Positions 45,347-57,908 of a DNA stretch of 64,000 nt are shown piece by piece. Source of the stretch: Eulemur rufifrons (Eukaryota > Chordata > Mammalia > Primates > Lemuridae); the NCBI RefSeq assembly GCF_041146395.1, contig NW_027182929.1, positions 402,501 through 466,500 on the forward strand, read 5' to 3'. Numbering within the stretch: the first letter of the stretch is position 1; the number at the start of each line of letters is the position of its first letter. The notes beneath the pieces are model-generated. The model was not told the DNA's origin. It was given only the letters and a program-made list of their open reading frames with translations, and did not search any database. Made by a program: the position numbers and the translations under genes.

Positions 45347-47550
45347 GTAGGCTTGCTAAACTCCAGTTTGGAAGAATTGCTATAGTCATATATAGGGATG
45401 CTTACATTTACTTATAGAAAGCAACTATTGATATGTGATTTGTAGGCTTGCCTTACTCTAGTTTGGATGAAGAAGCTGAATCATATATAGGAATATTAGC
45501 TTTGAGTTAGAGGAAGCATCTATGGGGGGTGCTTTTTTGGCTTGTTAAACTCTGGTTTGGAAGAAGTTCGAGAGTCTTATATAGGAACGATATCATTCAT
45601 TCAGAGAAAGCAATTATAGGGAGTTGGTTTGTAGGCTTGCTAAGCTCTAGTTTGGAGGAAGGCGAGAGTCATATATAGAACGCTTACGTTCACATAAAGC
45701 GTCTACGGGGGGACGGATTCTAGGCTTCCTAAACTCTAGCTTGGAAAAAGAGGACAGTTATGTATAGGAACTCTCAGCGGGGGATTTGTAGCATTGCTAA
45801 AATCTTAGATTGGAAAAGTTGCGAGAGTCATACATAGGAATGTTAACATTCACTCAATGAAAGCAACTATAAGGGGTGCTTTCCAGGCTGGCTACACTCT
45901 AATTTGGAAAAAGTGCGACAGTCATATATATAGGAAGGCTTATATTCACTCAGACAAAGCAATTATGTGTAGGTGTATAGTAGGCATGCTAACTCTAGTT
46001 TGGAAAATTTCGAGAGCCATGTATAGGAAAGCATACAGTAACTTAGAGAAAGCAACGAACAGGGGTGGAGTGTAGGCTTTCTAAACTCTAGTTTGGAGGA
46101 AGTGCCATAGTCATATATAGGAACGCTTAAATTCGTTCAGAGAAAACAGCTGTCGGGGATTGGTTTGTAGACTTATTCAACTCTAGTTTGGAAGAAGTGC
46201 GAGAGACATATATAGGAATGTTTACATTGACTCAAAGAAAGCAACTATGCGGGAGTGTTATTTTGGCATGCCAGATGTTAGTTAAGAAGAAGTACAAGAC
46301 TCATATATAGGAACGCTTACATTCACACAGCGAGAGCAACTACGGAGTAGTGTCAGGTAGACATGTTAAAGTCTAGCTTGGGAGAAGTTCCAGAGTCCTA
46401 TATAGGAAAGGTAACAGCCACTTTGAAAAAGCAAGTCTTGGCGGGTGGTTTGTAGGCCTGCAAAACCCTGTTTTGGTTGAAGTGTGAGAGTCATATATGA
46501 GAACGCTTACATTCACTCAGAGAAAGCAACGATGGGGTTGTTTGTAGGCTTACTAAACTGCAGTTTGGAAGAAGCACGAGAATCACATATAGGAGCACAT
46601 ACATTTTGACGCACTGAAAGTAACTATGGGGTGGTGTTTTATAGGCATGCTAAACTCTAGTTTGGACGAAGTTTGAGAATCACATATAAGAAAGCTTAGA
46701 GTCACTTAGAGAAAGCAAATCTCTGGGTGTGGAATGTAGGCCTGCTAAACTCTATTTTGGTTTAAGAGTGAGAGTCATATATGGGAAGGCTTACATTCCC
46801 TCAGAGAAAGCAACGACGGCGTGGTGGTTTGTAGGCATACTAAACTCTAGTTTGGAAGAAGTAGGAGAATGATATATGGGAACGCTTACATTCGCGTAGA
46901 GAAAGCAATTATGGGGTGGCGTTTTTGTAGCCATGCTAATCTCTAGTTTGGAAGAAGTTAAGGAGTAATATATAGGAAAGGGTACAGTCAGAAACCAACT
47001 CTCGGGGGATGTTTTGTACACCTGCAAAACTCCAGTTTGGAAGTGGGAGAGAGTCATATTGGGGACCGCGTGCATTCACTCAGAGAAATCAACGATGGGA
47101 TTGTGATTTGTAGGCATAGTCAACTCTAGTTTGGAAGAAGTACGAGAATCGTATATAGGAAAGCTTACCTTCACGCAGAGAAAGCAACTATGGAGTGATG
47201 TTTGTATGCCTACTAAAATATAGTTTGGAGGAAGTTCGAGAGCCATATCTGGGAAGCTTACAGTCACTTAGAGAAAGCAACCCTAGGGGGTGTTTCGTAG
47301 GCCTGCTAAACTCTATTTTCAATGAAGTGTTAGAATAATATATGGGAACTCAGTGAAAGCAACGTTGTGGTTGTGGTTCCTAGAAGAAGCAAGAGAATCA
47401 CATGTAGAACCGCTTACATTCCGGCACCAAATGCAACTATGGGGTGGTGTTTTGTAGGCTTGCAAAACTCTAGTTTGGACGAAGTTTGAGAGTCATATAT
47501 AGGAAAGTTTACAGTCACGTAGAGAAAGCAACTCTCTGGGTGTGGAATGT

Positions 47551-47590
47551 AGAGTTATTTTGGTTGAAATAGAGTTATTTTGGTTGAAAT
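47551..47590 (+). repeat. Perfect 20-bp tandem duplication inside an M3 monomer
   Basis: AGAGTTATTTTGGTTGAAAT occurs twice without a gap, and the normal GGCCTGCTAAACTCT segment before it is missing. This is a local slippage or end-joining scar in one monomer only. Confidence 0.85.
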
Positions 47591-48439
47591 GTGAGAGTCA
47601 TATATGGGAACGCTTACATTCACTCAGAGAAAACAACGTTTGGGTGGTGGTTTGTAGGGCATACTAAACTGTAGTTTGGAAGAAGTACGAGAGTCCTATA
47701 TAGGAACACTTACATTCACACAGAGAAAGCACTTATGGCGTCAGGTTTTGTAGGCATGCTAAACTGTAGTTTTGAAGAAGTTGGAGAACCTTATACAGGA
47801 AAGATTACCGTCACCCAGGGAAAGCAACACTCGGGAGATTTTTTTGTACACATGCTAAACTCTAATTTGGATGAAGTGTGAGAGTCAAACATGGGACCGC
47901 TTACATTCCCTCAGAGAAACAACACTGGGGTGGTTTTTGTAGGCATACTAAATAGTTTGGAAGAAGTACGAGAATGATATTTGGGAACGCTTACATTCAC
48001 ACAGAGAAAGCAACTACGTGGTGGTGTTTTGTAAGCATGCTATAGTTTGGAAGAAGTTCCAAACCTGAACAGTCATTTAGAGAAAGCAACTCTTGGTGGG
48101 TGATTTTTAGGTCTGCTAAATTGTATTTTGAAAGAAGTACCAGAGTGATATATACTAATGCTTACATTCATGCAAAGAAAAAACCATGGGGTGATGTTTT
48201 GTGGGCATGTTAACCTGTAGTTTGGAAGAAGTTGGAGAGTCTTATTTAGGAAAGCTTACAGTCACCTAGAGAAAGCAACTCTCGGGAGAGCCTTTCTTGG
48301 CCTGCTAAACTCTACTTTGCATCAATTGTGAGAGTCAAACATGGGAATGCTTTCATTCATTCAGAGAACGCAACGTTTGGGTGGTGGTTTGTAGGCATTC
48401 TAAACTGTATTTTGGAGGAAGTACGAGAGTCATGTATAT

Positions 48440-50060
48440 GAACGCTTACATTCATGCAGAGAAAGCAACTGTGGGGTGGTTTCTAGGCATGCTAAACTCT
48501 AGTTTGGACGAAGTTTGACAATCACATATAAGAAAGCTTAGAGTCGCTTAAAGCAAATCTCTGGGTGTGGAATGTAGGTGTGCCAAACTCTATTTTGGTT
48601 TCAGAGTGAGAGTCATATATGGGAAGGCTTACATTCACTCAGAGAAAGCAACGATGGTGTGGTCATTTGTAGGCATACTGAACTCTAGTTTGGAAGAAGT
48701 AGGAGAATGATATATGGGAACGCTTACATTCATGCAGAGAAAGCAATTATGGGGTGGCTTTTTTGTAGCCATGCAAATCTCTATTTTGCAAGAAGTTAAA
48801 GAGTAATATATAGGAAAGCGTACCGTCATTTATAGAAACCAACTTTCGGGGGATGATTTGTAGGCCTGCAAAACTCTACTTTGGAAGAAGGGGGAGAGTC
48901 ATATGGGGGACGGGGTATATTCACTCGGAGAAATCAACGACGGGGTTGTGGTTTGTAGGCATACTAAACTCTAGTTTGGAAGAAGGACGAGAATCATTTA
49001 TAGGAACGCTTACATTCATGCAGAGAAAGCAACTATGGAGTGATGTTTGTATGCCTACTAAACGATAGATTGGAGGATGTTCGAGAGTCATATCTGGAAA
49101 GCTTACAGTCATTTAGAGAAAGCAACTCTCTGGGGGTGGTTCGTAGGCCTGCTAAACTCTATTTTCAATGAAGTGTTCGAATCATATACAGGAACGCTTA
49201 CATTCACTCAGAGAAAGCAACGTTGGGGTGGCCGTTTTTGAGCATACTAAACTCTACTTTGGAAGAGGTACGAGAGACATACATAGGAACGCTTACATTA
49301 ACACAGAGAAAGCAAATACGGGGTGCTGTAGTGCAGGCATGCTAAACTATAGATTGGAAGAAGTTCGAAAGCTGACAGTCACTTAGAGAAAGCAACTCTT
49401 GGCGGGTGATTTTTAGGTCTGCTAAATTGTATTTTGAAAGACGTACAAGAGTTATATACACAAACGCTTACATTTATGCAGAGAAAGAAACTATGGGGTG
49501 ATGTTTTGTTGGCATGCTAAACTGCAGTTTGAAAGGACTTCCAGAGTGTTATATAGGATAGCTACAGTCACCTAGAGAAAACAACACTCGGGACAGCTTT
49601 GCAAGCCTCTAAACACTAATTAGCAGCAATTGTGAGAGTCAAATATGGGAAAGCTTACATTCACGGAGAGAACACAACGTTTGGGTGGTGGTTTGTAGGC
49701 ATAATAACTGTAGGTCGGAAGAAGTAGGAGAGTCATATATATGAACAGTTACATTCACGCAGAGAAAGAAACTGTTGGGTGGTGTATGTACGCATGTTAA
49801 TCTATACTTTGGAGGAAGTTTGAGAGTCATATCTGGGGAAAATTACAGTCACATAGCTAAATCAACCATCGGGGACTGGTTTGTAGGTCTGCTAAATTCT
49901 ATTTTGGAAAAAGTGATTCATATAAGGGAATGCTTATGTTCACTCAGAGAAAGCAACGATGCGGTGGTGTACTGTTGGCATGCTAAACTTTAGTTTGGAA
50001 GAAGTTCGAGAGTTTTACATAGGAAAGCGTACATTCACCTAGAGAAAGCAACTCTCAGGA
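48440..50060 (+). repeat. Left arm of a satellite inverted duplication
   Basis: Pairs with 55,030-56,650 on the other strand. Matched landmarks sum to about 105,089 (for instance 48853 with 56236, and 49168 with 55921), giving an axis near 52,545. Shared rare features, such as the shortened GTCGCTTAAAGCAAATC monomer near 48,545 and the GCCTCTAAACACTAATTAGC variant near 49,605, show true duplication and not just two samples of one satellite. Confidence 0.85.
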
Positions 50061-50115
50061 TGTGGTTTATAGGCCTGGTGAACTCTCATTTGGATCAAGT
50101 GTGAGAGTCATACAT

Positions 50116-50121
50116 ACGAGT
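50116..50121. other. Strand-switch junction inside the satellite
   Basis: Plus-oriented monomer text (GTGTGAGAGTCATACATA) ends and minus-oriented text (GTTCCAAAATACAGTTTAG) starts within a few bases, with no spacer. The joint falls in the middle of monomers on both sides. Confidence 0.9.
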
Positions 50122-51069
50122 TCCAAAATACAGTTTAGTATGCCTACAAACCACCAGCCTAACATTGCTTTCTCTGAGTGGATATAGGCCTTCCCTTATA
50201 TGAATCTCGGACTGCTTTCAAAATGCAATTTGCCGGACCTACAAAACACCGCCCGAGAGTTGCTTTCTCTCACTATAAGCTTTCCTATATATGACTTTGG
50301 GACATAGTTTAGCATGCCAACAAAAGGCCACCCCATAGTTTGCGTGAATGTAAGCGTTCCTATGCATCACGCTCGTACATCTTCCAAAGTATAGTACACC
50401 TACCAACCACCTCCCCAACGTTGCTTTTTCTGAGTGAATGTAAGCATTCTTTTATTCTCGTACTTCCTCCAAACTCCAGTTTAGTGTGACTAAAAATCAC
50501 CACCGCAACCTTGCTTTCTCTGAGTGAATGTTAGCGTTCCCATTTAAGATTCACACTTCATCCAAAATAGAATTTGGCAGAACTACAAACCGGCCCCCAA
50601 GGGTTGCTTTCTCTGTGAGACTGTAAGCTTTCCTATTACTCTTAACTTCTTCGCAACTAGAGATTTGCATGCCTACAAAACACCACCCCATAGTTGCCCT
50701 CTCTGCGTGAATGTAAGCACTCATATATATGACTCTGCTACTTCTTCCAAAATACAGTTTAGTATGCTTACAAACAACCAACCAAACGTTGCGTTCTCTC
50801 AGAGAATGTTAGCGTTCCCAAGTATGACTGTTCCAAATGATGCAAAGTAGAGTTTAGCAGGCTTACAAACTATCTCTCGAAAGTTGCTTCCTCTGGGGGA
50901 CTGTAAGCTTTCCTATAAAAGACTGTCGAACGTCTTCGAAACTACATTTCAGCACGCCAACAAAACATAACCACATAGTTTCTTTCTCAGCATAAATATA
51001 AGCGATTTTATATATGACTCTTGTACTTCTATCAAAATACAATTGAGCAGACCTCATAATCAACCGCCA

Positions 51070-51900
51070 AGAGTTGCTTTCTCTAAGTCACTGTCAGCTT
51101 TCGAACTTCTTCCAAATTATATTTTATCATGCCTACAAAACACCACCCCATAGTTGCTTTCTCTGCGTCCATATAATCGTTCATATATATGACTCTCGTA
51201 CTTCTTCCAAACTGGAGTTAGTATACCTACAAACCAGCACCCAAATTTACCTTTCTCTGAGTGAATGAAGCGTATCCATGTATGCCTCTTTCACTTCATC
51301 CAAATTAGAGTTTAGCGGCCCACAAACCACCTCCTGTGAGTTGCTTTCTCTAGGTGACTGTAAACTTTCCTATATAAGACTCTCGAACTTCTTCCAAACT
51401 ACAGTTTAGCATGCCAACAATACAGCGCCCCATCGTTGATTTCTCTGAGTGAACATAAGCGTTCCCATATATGACTCTCACTCTTCTTCCAAAATAGAAT
51501 TTAGCAGACCTACACAACACCCGATGGTTCCAATTCTCTAGGTGACTTTAATTTTTCCCACATATGACTCTCGAACTTTCTCCAAACTAGATTATGATGA
51601 TTACATAGACCACCCCACAGTTGCTTTCTCTGCGTGAATGTAACCGTTCATATATGACTCTCCTACTTCTTTTGAACTACAGCATTTATTCCTACAAACC
51701 ATCACGACAACGTTCTTTCTGTGAGTGAATGCAAGCGTTCTCACACTTCATCCAAATTACAGTTTAGCAGACCTACCAACAAACTACAGAGATTTGTTTT
51801 TCTCTGTGTCACTGTAATCTTTCCTATGTAAGGCTCTCGAACTTCTTCCAAACCACAGTTTAGCATGCCAACAAAATACGATCACAGAGTTGCTTTCTCT
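51070..51900 (-). repeat. Diverged early copy of the recurrent satellite segment
   Basis: Contains the distinctive shortened monomer TCCAAACTGGAGTTAGTATA followed by ATTTACCTTTCTCTGAGTG and GAATGAAGCGTATCCATG, which recur near 54,150, 56,845 and 59,330. This copy is less similar to the other three than they are to one another. Confidence 0.78.
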
Positions 51901-52739
51901 GCGTGAATGTAAGCATTCGTATATATGACTCTCCTACTTCCTCCAAAATACAGTTTAGAATGCTTACAAATCACCACCCAAACGTTGCGTTCTCTGAGTG
52001 AATGTAAGCGTTCCCATGTTTGACTCTCACAATTGATGCAATCTAGAATTTAGCATGCTTAGAAACAATCTCCCGAGAGTTGCTTTCTCTGGGTGACTGT
52101 AAACTTTCCTATGTAAGACTCGCGAACTTCTTCCAAACTACAGTTTAGCATGCCAACAAAACACCGCCCCATAGTTGATTTCTCTTCGTGATCATAAGCG
52201 TTCCCATATATGACTCTCATTCTTCTTTCAAAATAGAATTTAGCAGATCTACAAAATGGCCCCCGATGGTTGCTTTCTCTAAGTGACTGTAATTTTCCCC
52301 AGATATGACTCTCGAAATTCCTCCAAACTACAGATTAGCATGCATACATACGCCACCCAACAGTTGCTTTCTCTGCGTGAATGTAACCGTTCATATATGA
52401 CTCTCCTACTTCTTCCGAACTACAGTTATTATGCCTACAAACCACCACCCAAACGTTGTGTTCTCTGAGTGAATGTAAGCGTTCCCATGTTTGACTCTCA
52501 CAATCGCTGCTTGTTAGAGTTTAGCAGGCTTGCAAAGCTCTCCTGAGTGTTGCTTTCTCTAGGTGACTGTAAGCTATCCTACATAACACTCTCGAACTTC
52601 TTCCAAACTGCAGTTTAGCATCCCCACAACACATCACCCCATAGTTTCTTTCTACGCATGAATGTAAGCGTTTGTATATAAGACTCTGACACGTCTTTCA
52701 AAATACAATTTAGCAGACTTAAAAAATCACCCGCCAAGA

Positions 52740-55371
52740 GTTGCTTTCTCTAAGTGACTGTCAGCTTTCGAACTTCTTCCATTGTATAGTTTAGCATGCC
52801 TGCACTACAGAACCCCGTATTTGCTTTCTCTGTGTTAATGTAAGCGTTCGTATTTATGTCTCTTGTACCTCTTCCAAAGTAGAGTTTAGTATGCTCACAA
52901 ACGGCCACCCCAACGTTGCTTTCTCTGAGTGAATGTAAGCGTTCCTGTATATGATTTTAACACTTCATTGAAAATAGAGTTTAGCAGGCCTACGAACCAC
53001 CCCCTGAGAGTTTCTTTCTCTAAATGACTGTAAGCTTTCCAGATATGACTCTCGAACATCCTCCAAACTATAGTTTAGTAGGCATACACACATCACTCCA
53101 TAGCTGGTTTGTCTGCGTGAATGTAACCGTTCATATATATGACTTTCCTACTTCTTCCGAACTACAATTAAGGCCACAAACTGCAACCCAAACCTTGCGT
53201 TCTGAGTGGATGTAAACCTTCCCATACTTGACTTTAAGAGTTGGTGCAAATTATCAGGCTTAGAAATCATCTCCCAAGAGTTGCTCTCTCTAGGTGACTG
53301 TAAGCTTTGCTATATAAGATTCTAAACTTCCTCCAAACTATAGTTTAGTAGGCATACAAACCTCACTCCATAGTTGCTTTCTCTGCATGAATGTAAGCGT
53401 TCCTATATATGATTCTCCTACTTTCTCCAAACTAGAGTTTAGTATGCCTACAAAACACAACCCCATCCTCGATTTCTCTGAGTCAATGTACGTGGTCCCC
53501 AATATGACTCTCCCACTTCTTCCAAAGTAGAGTTTTGCAGGCCTACCCTTCATCCCCCGAAAGTTGGTTTCTATAAATGAGTGTACGCTTTCCTATATAA
53601 CTTCTTCCAAACTAGAGATTAGCATGGGTACAAAAAAGCCACCCCATAATTGCTTTCTCTGCATGAATGTAAGCGTTCCCATATATCATTTTCCTACTTC
53701 TTCCAAACTAGAGTTTAGTATGCCTACAAACCACCACACCATCGTTGCTTTCTCTGAGTGAATGTAACCCTTTCCATATATGACTCTCAATCTAAACCAA
53801 AATAGAGTTTAGCACGCCTACATTCCACACCCAGAGATTTGCTTTCTCTAAGTGACTCTAAGCTTTCTTATATGTGATTCTCAAACTTCGTCCAAACTAG
53901 AGTTTAGCATGCCTAGAAAACACCACCCCACAGTTCCTTTCTCTGCATGAATGTAAGCGTTTGAATATATGACTCTGGTACTTCTTTCAAAATACAATTT
54001 AGCAGACCTAAAAATCCACCGCCAAGAGTTGCTTTCTCTAAGTGACTGTCTGCTTTCGAACTTCTTCCAAACTATATTTTAGCAGGCCTACAAAACACCA
54101 CCCCACAGTTGCTTTCTCTGCGTCCATATAAGCGTTCATATATATGACTCTAGTACTTCTTCCAAACTGGAGTTAGTATACCTACAAACCGGCACCCCAA
54201 TTTACCTTTCTCTGAGTGAATGAAGCGTATCCATGTATGCCTCTTTCACTTCATCCAAATTAGAGTTTAGCGGCTTACAAACCACCTCCTGTGAGTTGCT
54301 TTCTCTAGGTGACTGTAAACTTTCCTATATAAGACTTTCGAACTTCTTCCAAACTACAGTTTAGCATGCCAACAATACAGCGTCCCATCGTTGATTTCTC
54401 TGAGTCAACATAAGCGTTCCCATATATGACTCTCACTCTTTTTCCAAAATAGAATTTAGCAGACCTACACACCAGCCCCCGATTGTTCCTTTCTCTAAAT
54501 GACTCTAATTTTCCCCAGATATGACTCTCGAACTTCCTCCAAACTACAGATTATGATGATTACATACGCCACTCCACAGTTGCTTTTCTGCGTGAATGTA
54601 ACCGTTCATATATGACTCTCCTACTTCTTCGAACTACAGTTGTTATTCCTACAAACCACCACGACAAAGTTCTTTCTCTGAGTGAATGCAAGCGTTCTCA
54701 CACATCATCCAAATCACAGTTTAGTAGACCTACCAACAAACTACAGAGAGTTGTTTTCTCTGTGTCACTGTAATCTTTCCTATATAAGGCTCTCGAACTT
54801 CTTCCAAACCACAGTTTAGCATGCCAACAAAATACGATCACAGAGTTGCTTTCTCTGCGTGAATGTAAGCATTCGTATATATGACTCTCCTACTTCCTCC
54901 AAAATACAGTTTAGAATGCTTACAAACCACCACCCAAACGTTGGGTTCTCTGAGTGAATGTAAGCGTTCCCATGTTTGACTCTCACAATTGATGCAAATT
55001 AGAGTTTAGCACGCTTAGAAACAATCTGCCGAGAGTTACTTTCTCTAGGTGACTGTAAGCTTTCTTATATAAGACTCGCGAACTTCTTCCAAACTACACT
55101 TTAGCATCCCAACGAAACACTGCCCTATCGTTGATTTCTCTGAGTGAACATAAGCGTTCCCACATATGAATTTCACTCTTCTTCCAAAATAGAATTTAGC
55201 AGATCTACAAAAAGGCCCCCGATTGTTGCTTTCTCTAAGTGACTGCAATTTCCCCAGATATGACTCTCAAACTTCCTCCAAAGTATAGATTAACATGCGT
55301 ACATACACCACCCAACAGTTTCTTTCTCTGCGTGAATGTAACCGTTCATACATATGACTCTCCTACTTCTT
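52740..55371 (-). repeat. Satellite direct duplication, copy 1 (5.17 kb shift)
   Basis: Near-identical to 57,909-60,542 at a shift of 5,169-5,171 bp. Whole chance translations are identical in both copies (53024-53215 with 58193-58384; 53564-53761 with 58733-58930; 55045-55248 with 60215-60418). The shared unusual monomers, such as the shortened CTACAATTAAGGCCACAAAC near 53,165, rule out coincidence. Confidence 0.9.
54065..54985 (-). repeat. Recurrent segment, copy at 54.1 kb
   Basis: A stretch of about 0.9 kb found again near 56,757-57,675 (shift about 2,687) and 59,235-60,155 (shift about 5,170). Marked by GGAGTTAGTATACCTACAAA and by the odd monomer GATTATGATGATTACATACG. Confidence 0.85.
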
Positions 55372-56650
55372 CCGAACTACAGTTATTATGCCTACAAACC
55401 ACCACCCAAACGTTGTGTTCTCTCCGTGAATGTAAGCGTTCCCATGTTTGACTCTCGCAATTACTGCTAATTAGTGTTTAGAGGCTTGTAAAGCTGTCCC
55501 GAGTGTTGCTTTCTCTAGGTGACTGTAAGCTATCCTATATAACACTCTCGAACTCCTTCCAAACTGCAGTTTAGCATGCCAACAACACATCACCCCATAG
55601 TTTCTTTCTCTGCATGAATGTAAGCGTTTGTATATGACTCTGGTACGTCTTTCAAAATACAATTTAGCAGACCTAAAAATCACCCGCCAAGAGTTGCTTT
55701 CTCTAAGTGACTGTCAGCTTTCGAACATCTTCCAATCTATAGTTTAGCATGCCTGCATTACAGCACCCCGTATTTGCTTTCTCTGTGTTAATGTAAGCGT
55801 TCGTATTTATGTCTCTCGTACCTCTTCCAAAGTAGAGTTTAGTATGCTCAAAAACGGCCACCCCAACGTTGCTTTCTCTGAGTGAATGTAAGCGTTCCTG
55901 TATATGATTCGAACACTTCATTGAAAATAGAGTTTAGCAGGCCTACGAACCATCCCCAGAGAGTTGCTTTCTCTAAATGACTGTAAGCTTTCCAGATATG
56001 ACTCTCGAACATCCTCCAAACTATCGTTTAGTAGGCATAGAAACATCACTCCATAGTTGCTTTCTCTGCATGAATGTAAGCGTTCCTATATATGATTCTC
56101 GTCCTTCTTCCAAACTAGAGTTTAGTATGCCTACAAACCACAACCCCATCGTTGATTTCTCCGAGTGAATGTACCCCGTCCCCCATATGACTCTCCCCCT
56201 TCTTCCAAAGTAGAGTTTTGCAGGCCTACAAACCATCCCCCGAAAGTTGGTTTCTATAAATGACGGTACGCTTTCCTATATATTACTCTTTAACTTCTTG
56301 CAAAATAGAGATTAGCGTGGCTACAAAAAAGCCACCCCATAATTGCTTTCTCTGCATGAATGTAAGCGTTCCCATATATCATTTTCCTACTTCTTCCAAA
56401 CTAGAATTCAGTATGCCTACAAACCACCACACCATCGTTGCTTTCTCTGAGTGAATGTAAGCCTTCCCATATATGACTCTCACTCCGAAACCAAAATAGA
56501 GTTTAGCACGCCTACATTCCACACCCAGAGATTTGCTTTAAGCGACTCTAAGCTTTCTTATATGTGATTCTCAAACTTCGTCCAAACTAGAGTTTAGCAT
56601 GCCTAGAAAACACCACCCCAGAGTTGCTTTCTCTGCATGAATGTAAGCGT
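55030..56650 (-). repeat. Right arm of the satellite inverted duplication
   Basis: Inverted partner of 48,440-50,060. Translations across the two arms are almost the same (for instance 56021-56236 against 48853-49068, with only a handful of replacements in 71). The diagnostic short monomer GCTTTAAGCGACTCTAAGC at about 56,535 matches the left arm at about 48,545. Confidence 0.85.
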
Positions 56651-56756
56651 TTGAATATATGACTCTGGTATTTCTTTCAAAATACAATTCAGCAGACCGA
56701 AAGATGAACCGCCGAGAGTTGCTTTCTCTGACTGTCTGCTTTCGAACTTCTTCCAA

Positions 56757-57675
56757 ACTATATTTTAGCAGGCCTACAAAACACCACCCCATAGTTGCTT
56801 TCTCTGCGTCCATATAAGCGTTCATATATATGATTCTAGTACTTCTTCCAAACTGGAGTTAGTATACCTACAAACCGGCACCCCAATTTACCTTTCTCTG
56901 AGTGAATGAAGCGTATCCATGTATGCCTCTTTCACTTCATCCAAATTAGAGTTTAGCGGCTTACAAACCACCTCCTGTGAGTTGCTTTCTCTAGGTGACT
57001 GTAAACTTTCCTATATAAGACTCTCGAACTTCTTCCAAACTACAGTTTAGCATGCCAACAATACAGCGTCCCATCGTTGATTTCTCTGAGTCAACATAAG
57101 CGTTCCCATATATGACTCTCACTCTTCTTCCAAAATAGAATTTAGCAGACCTACACACCAGCCCCCGATTGTTCCTTTCTCTATGTGACTCTAATTTACC
57201 CCAGATATGACTCTCGAACTTCCTCCAAACTACAGATTATGATGATTACCTACGCCACCCCACAGTTGCTTTCTCTGCCTGAATGTAACCGTTCATATAT
57301 GACTCTCCTACTTCTTCGAACTACAGTTGTTATTCCTACAAACCACCACGACAAAGTTCTTTCTCTGAGTGAATGCAAGCGTTCTCACACATCATCCAAA
57401 TCACAGTTTAGCAGACCTACCAACAAACTACAGAGAGTTGTTTTCTCTGTGTCACTGTAATCTTTCCTATATAAGGCTCTCGAACTTCTTCCAAACCACA
57501 GTTTAGCATGCCAACAAAATACGACCACAGAGTTGCTTTCTCTGCGTGAATGTAAGCATTCGTATATATGACTCTCCTACTTCCTCCAAAATACAGTTTA
57601 GAATGCTTAAAAACCAGCCACCCAAACGTTGCGTTCTCTGAGTGAATGTAAGCGTTCCCATGTTTGACTCTCACA
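56757..57675 (-). repeat. Recurrent segment, copy at 56.8 kb
   Basis: Middle of three closely similar copies; 57185-57460 and 59668-59943 give nearly the same 91-residue chance frame at a shift of 2,483. Together the shifts of 2,687 and 2,483 make up the 5,170-bp period. Confidence 0.85.
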
Positions 57676-57908
57676 ATTGCTGCTAATTAGTGTTTAGAGG
57701 CTTGTAAAGCTGTCCCGAGTGTTGCTTTCTCTAGGTGACTGTAAGCTATCCTATATAACACTCTCGAACACCTTCCAAACTGCAGTTTAGCATCCCCACA
57801 ACACATCACCCCATAGTTTCTTTCTCTGCATGAATGTAAGCGTTTGTATATGACTCTGGTACGTCTTTCAAAATACAATTTAGCAGACCTAAAAATCACC
57901 CGCCAAGA

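Larger units (their letters stand above)
46400..50060 (+). repeat. Three-monomer higher-order pattern in the satellite
   Basis: Monomers alternate in three kinds. M1 has CACTCAGAG, AACG.TGGGG and GGCATACTAAAC. M2 has CACGCAGAG, AACTATGGGGTGGTGTTTTG and GGCATGCTAAAC, with GAAAGCTTACAGTCAC. M3 has CACTTAGAG, AACTCTCGGG, and GGCCTGC followed by CTCTATTTTGG. The M3 word GGCCTGC (or CACCTGC) recurs at about 46453, 46738, 47018 and 47299, a spacing of 280-285 bp. Three 95-bp monomers restore the reading frame, which explains the many 60-95 residue chance frames here. Confidence 0.85.
45344..50117 (+). repeat. 95-bp satellite block, + orientation
   Basis: Tandem monomers of about 95 bp (example: AACTCTAG at 46084 and 46179). 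A typical monomer reads TTGTAGGCATGCTAAACTCT, AGTTTGGAAGAAGT, GAGAGTCATATATAGGAA, GCTTACATTCAC, AGAGAAAGCAACTATGGGG. Copies are clearly diverged from one another. Up to about 46,400 monomers are irregular; beyond that they fall into a three-monomer pattern. The TATATA stretch occurs in most monomers. No gene, no mobile element. Confidence 0.93.
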
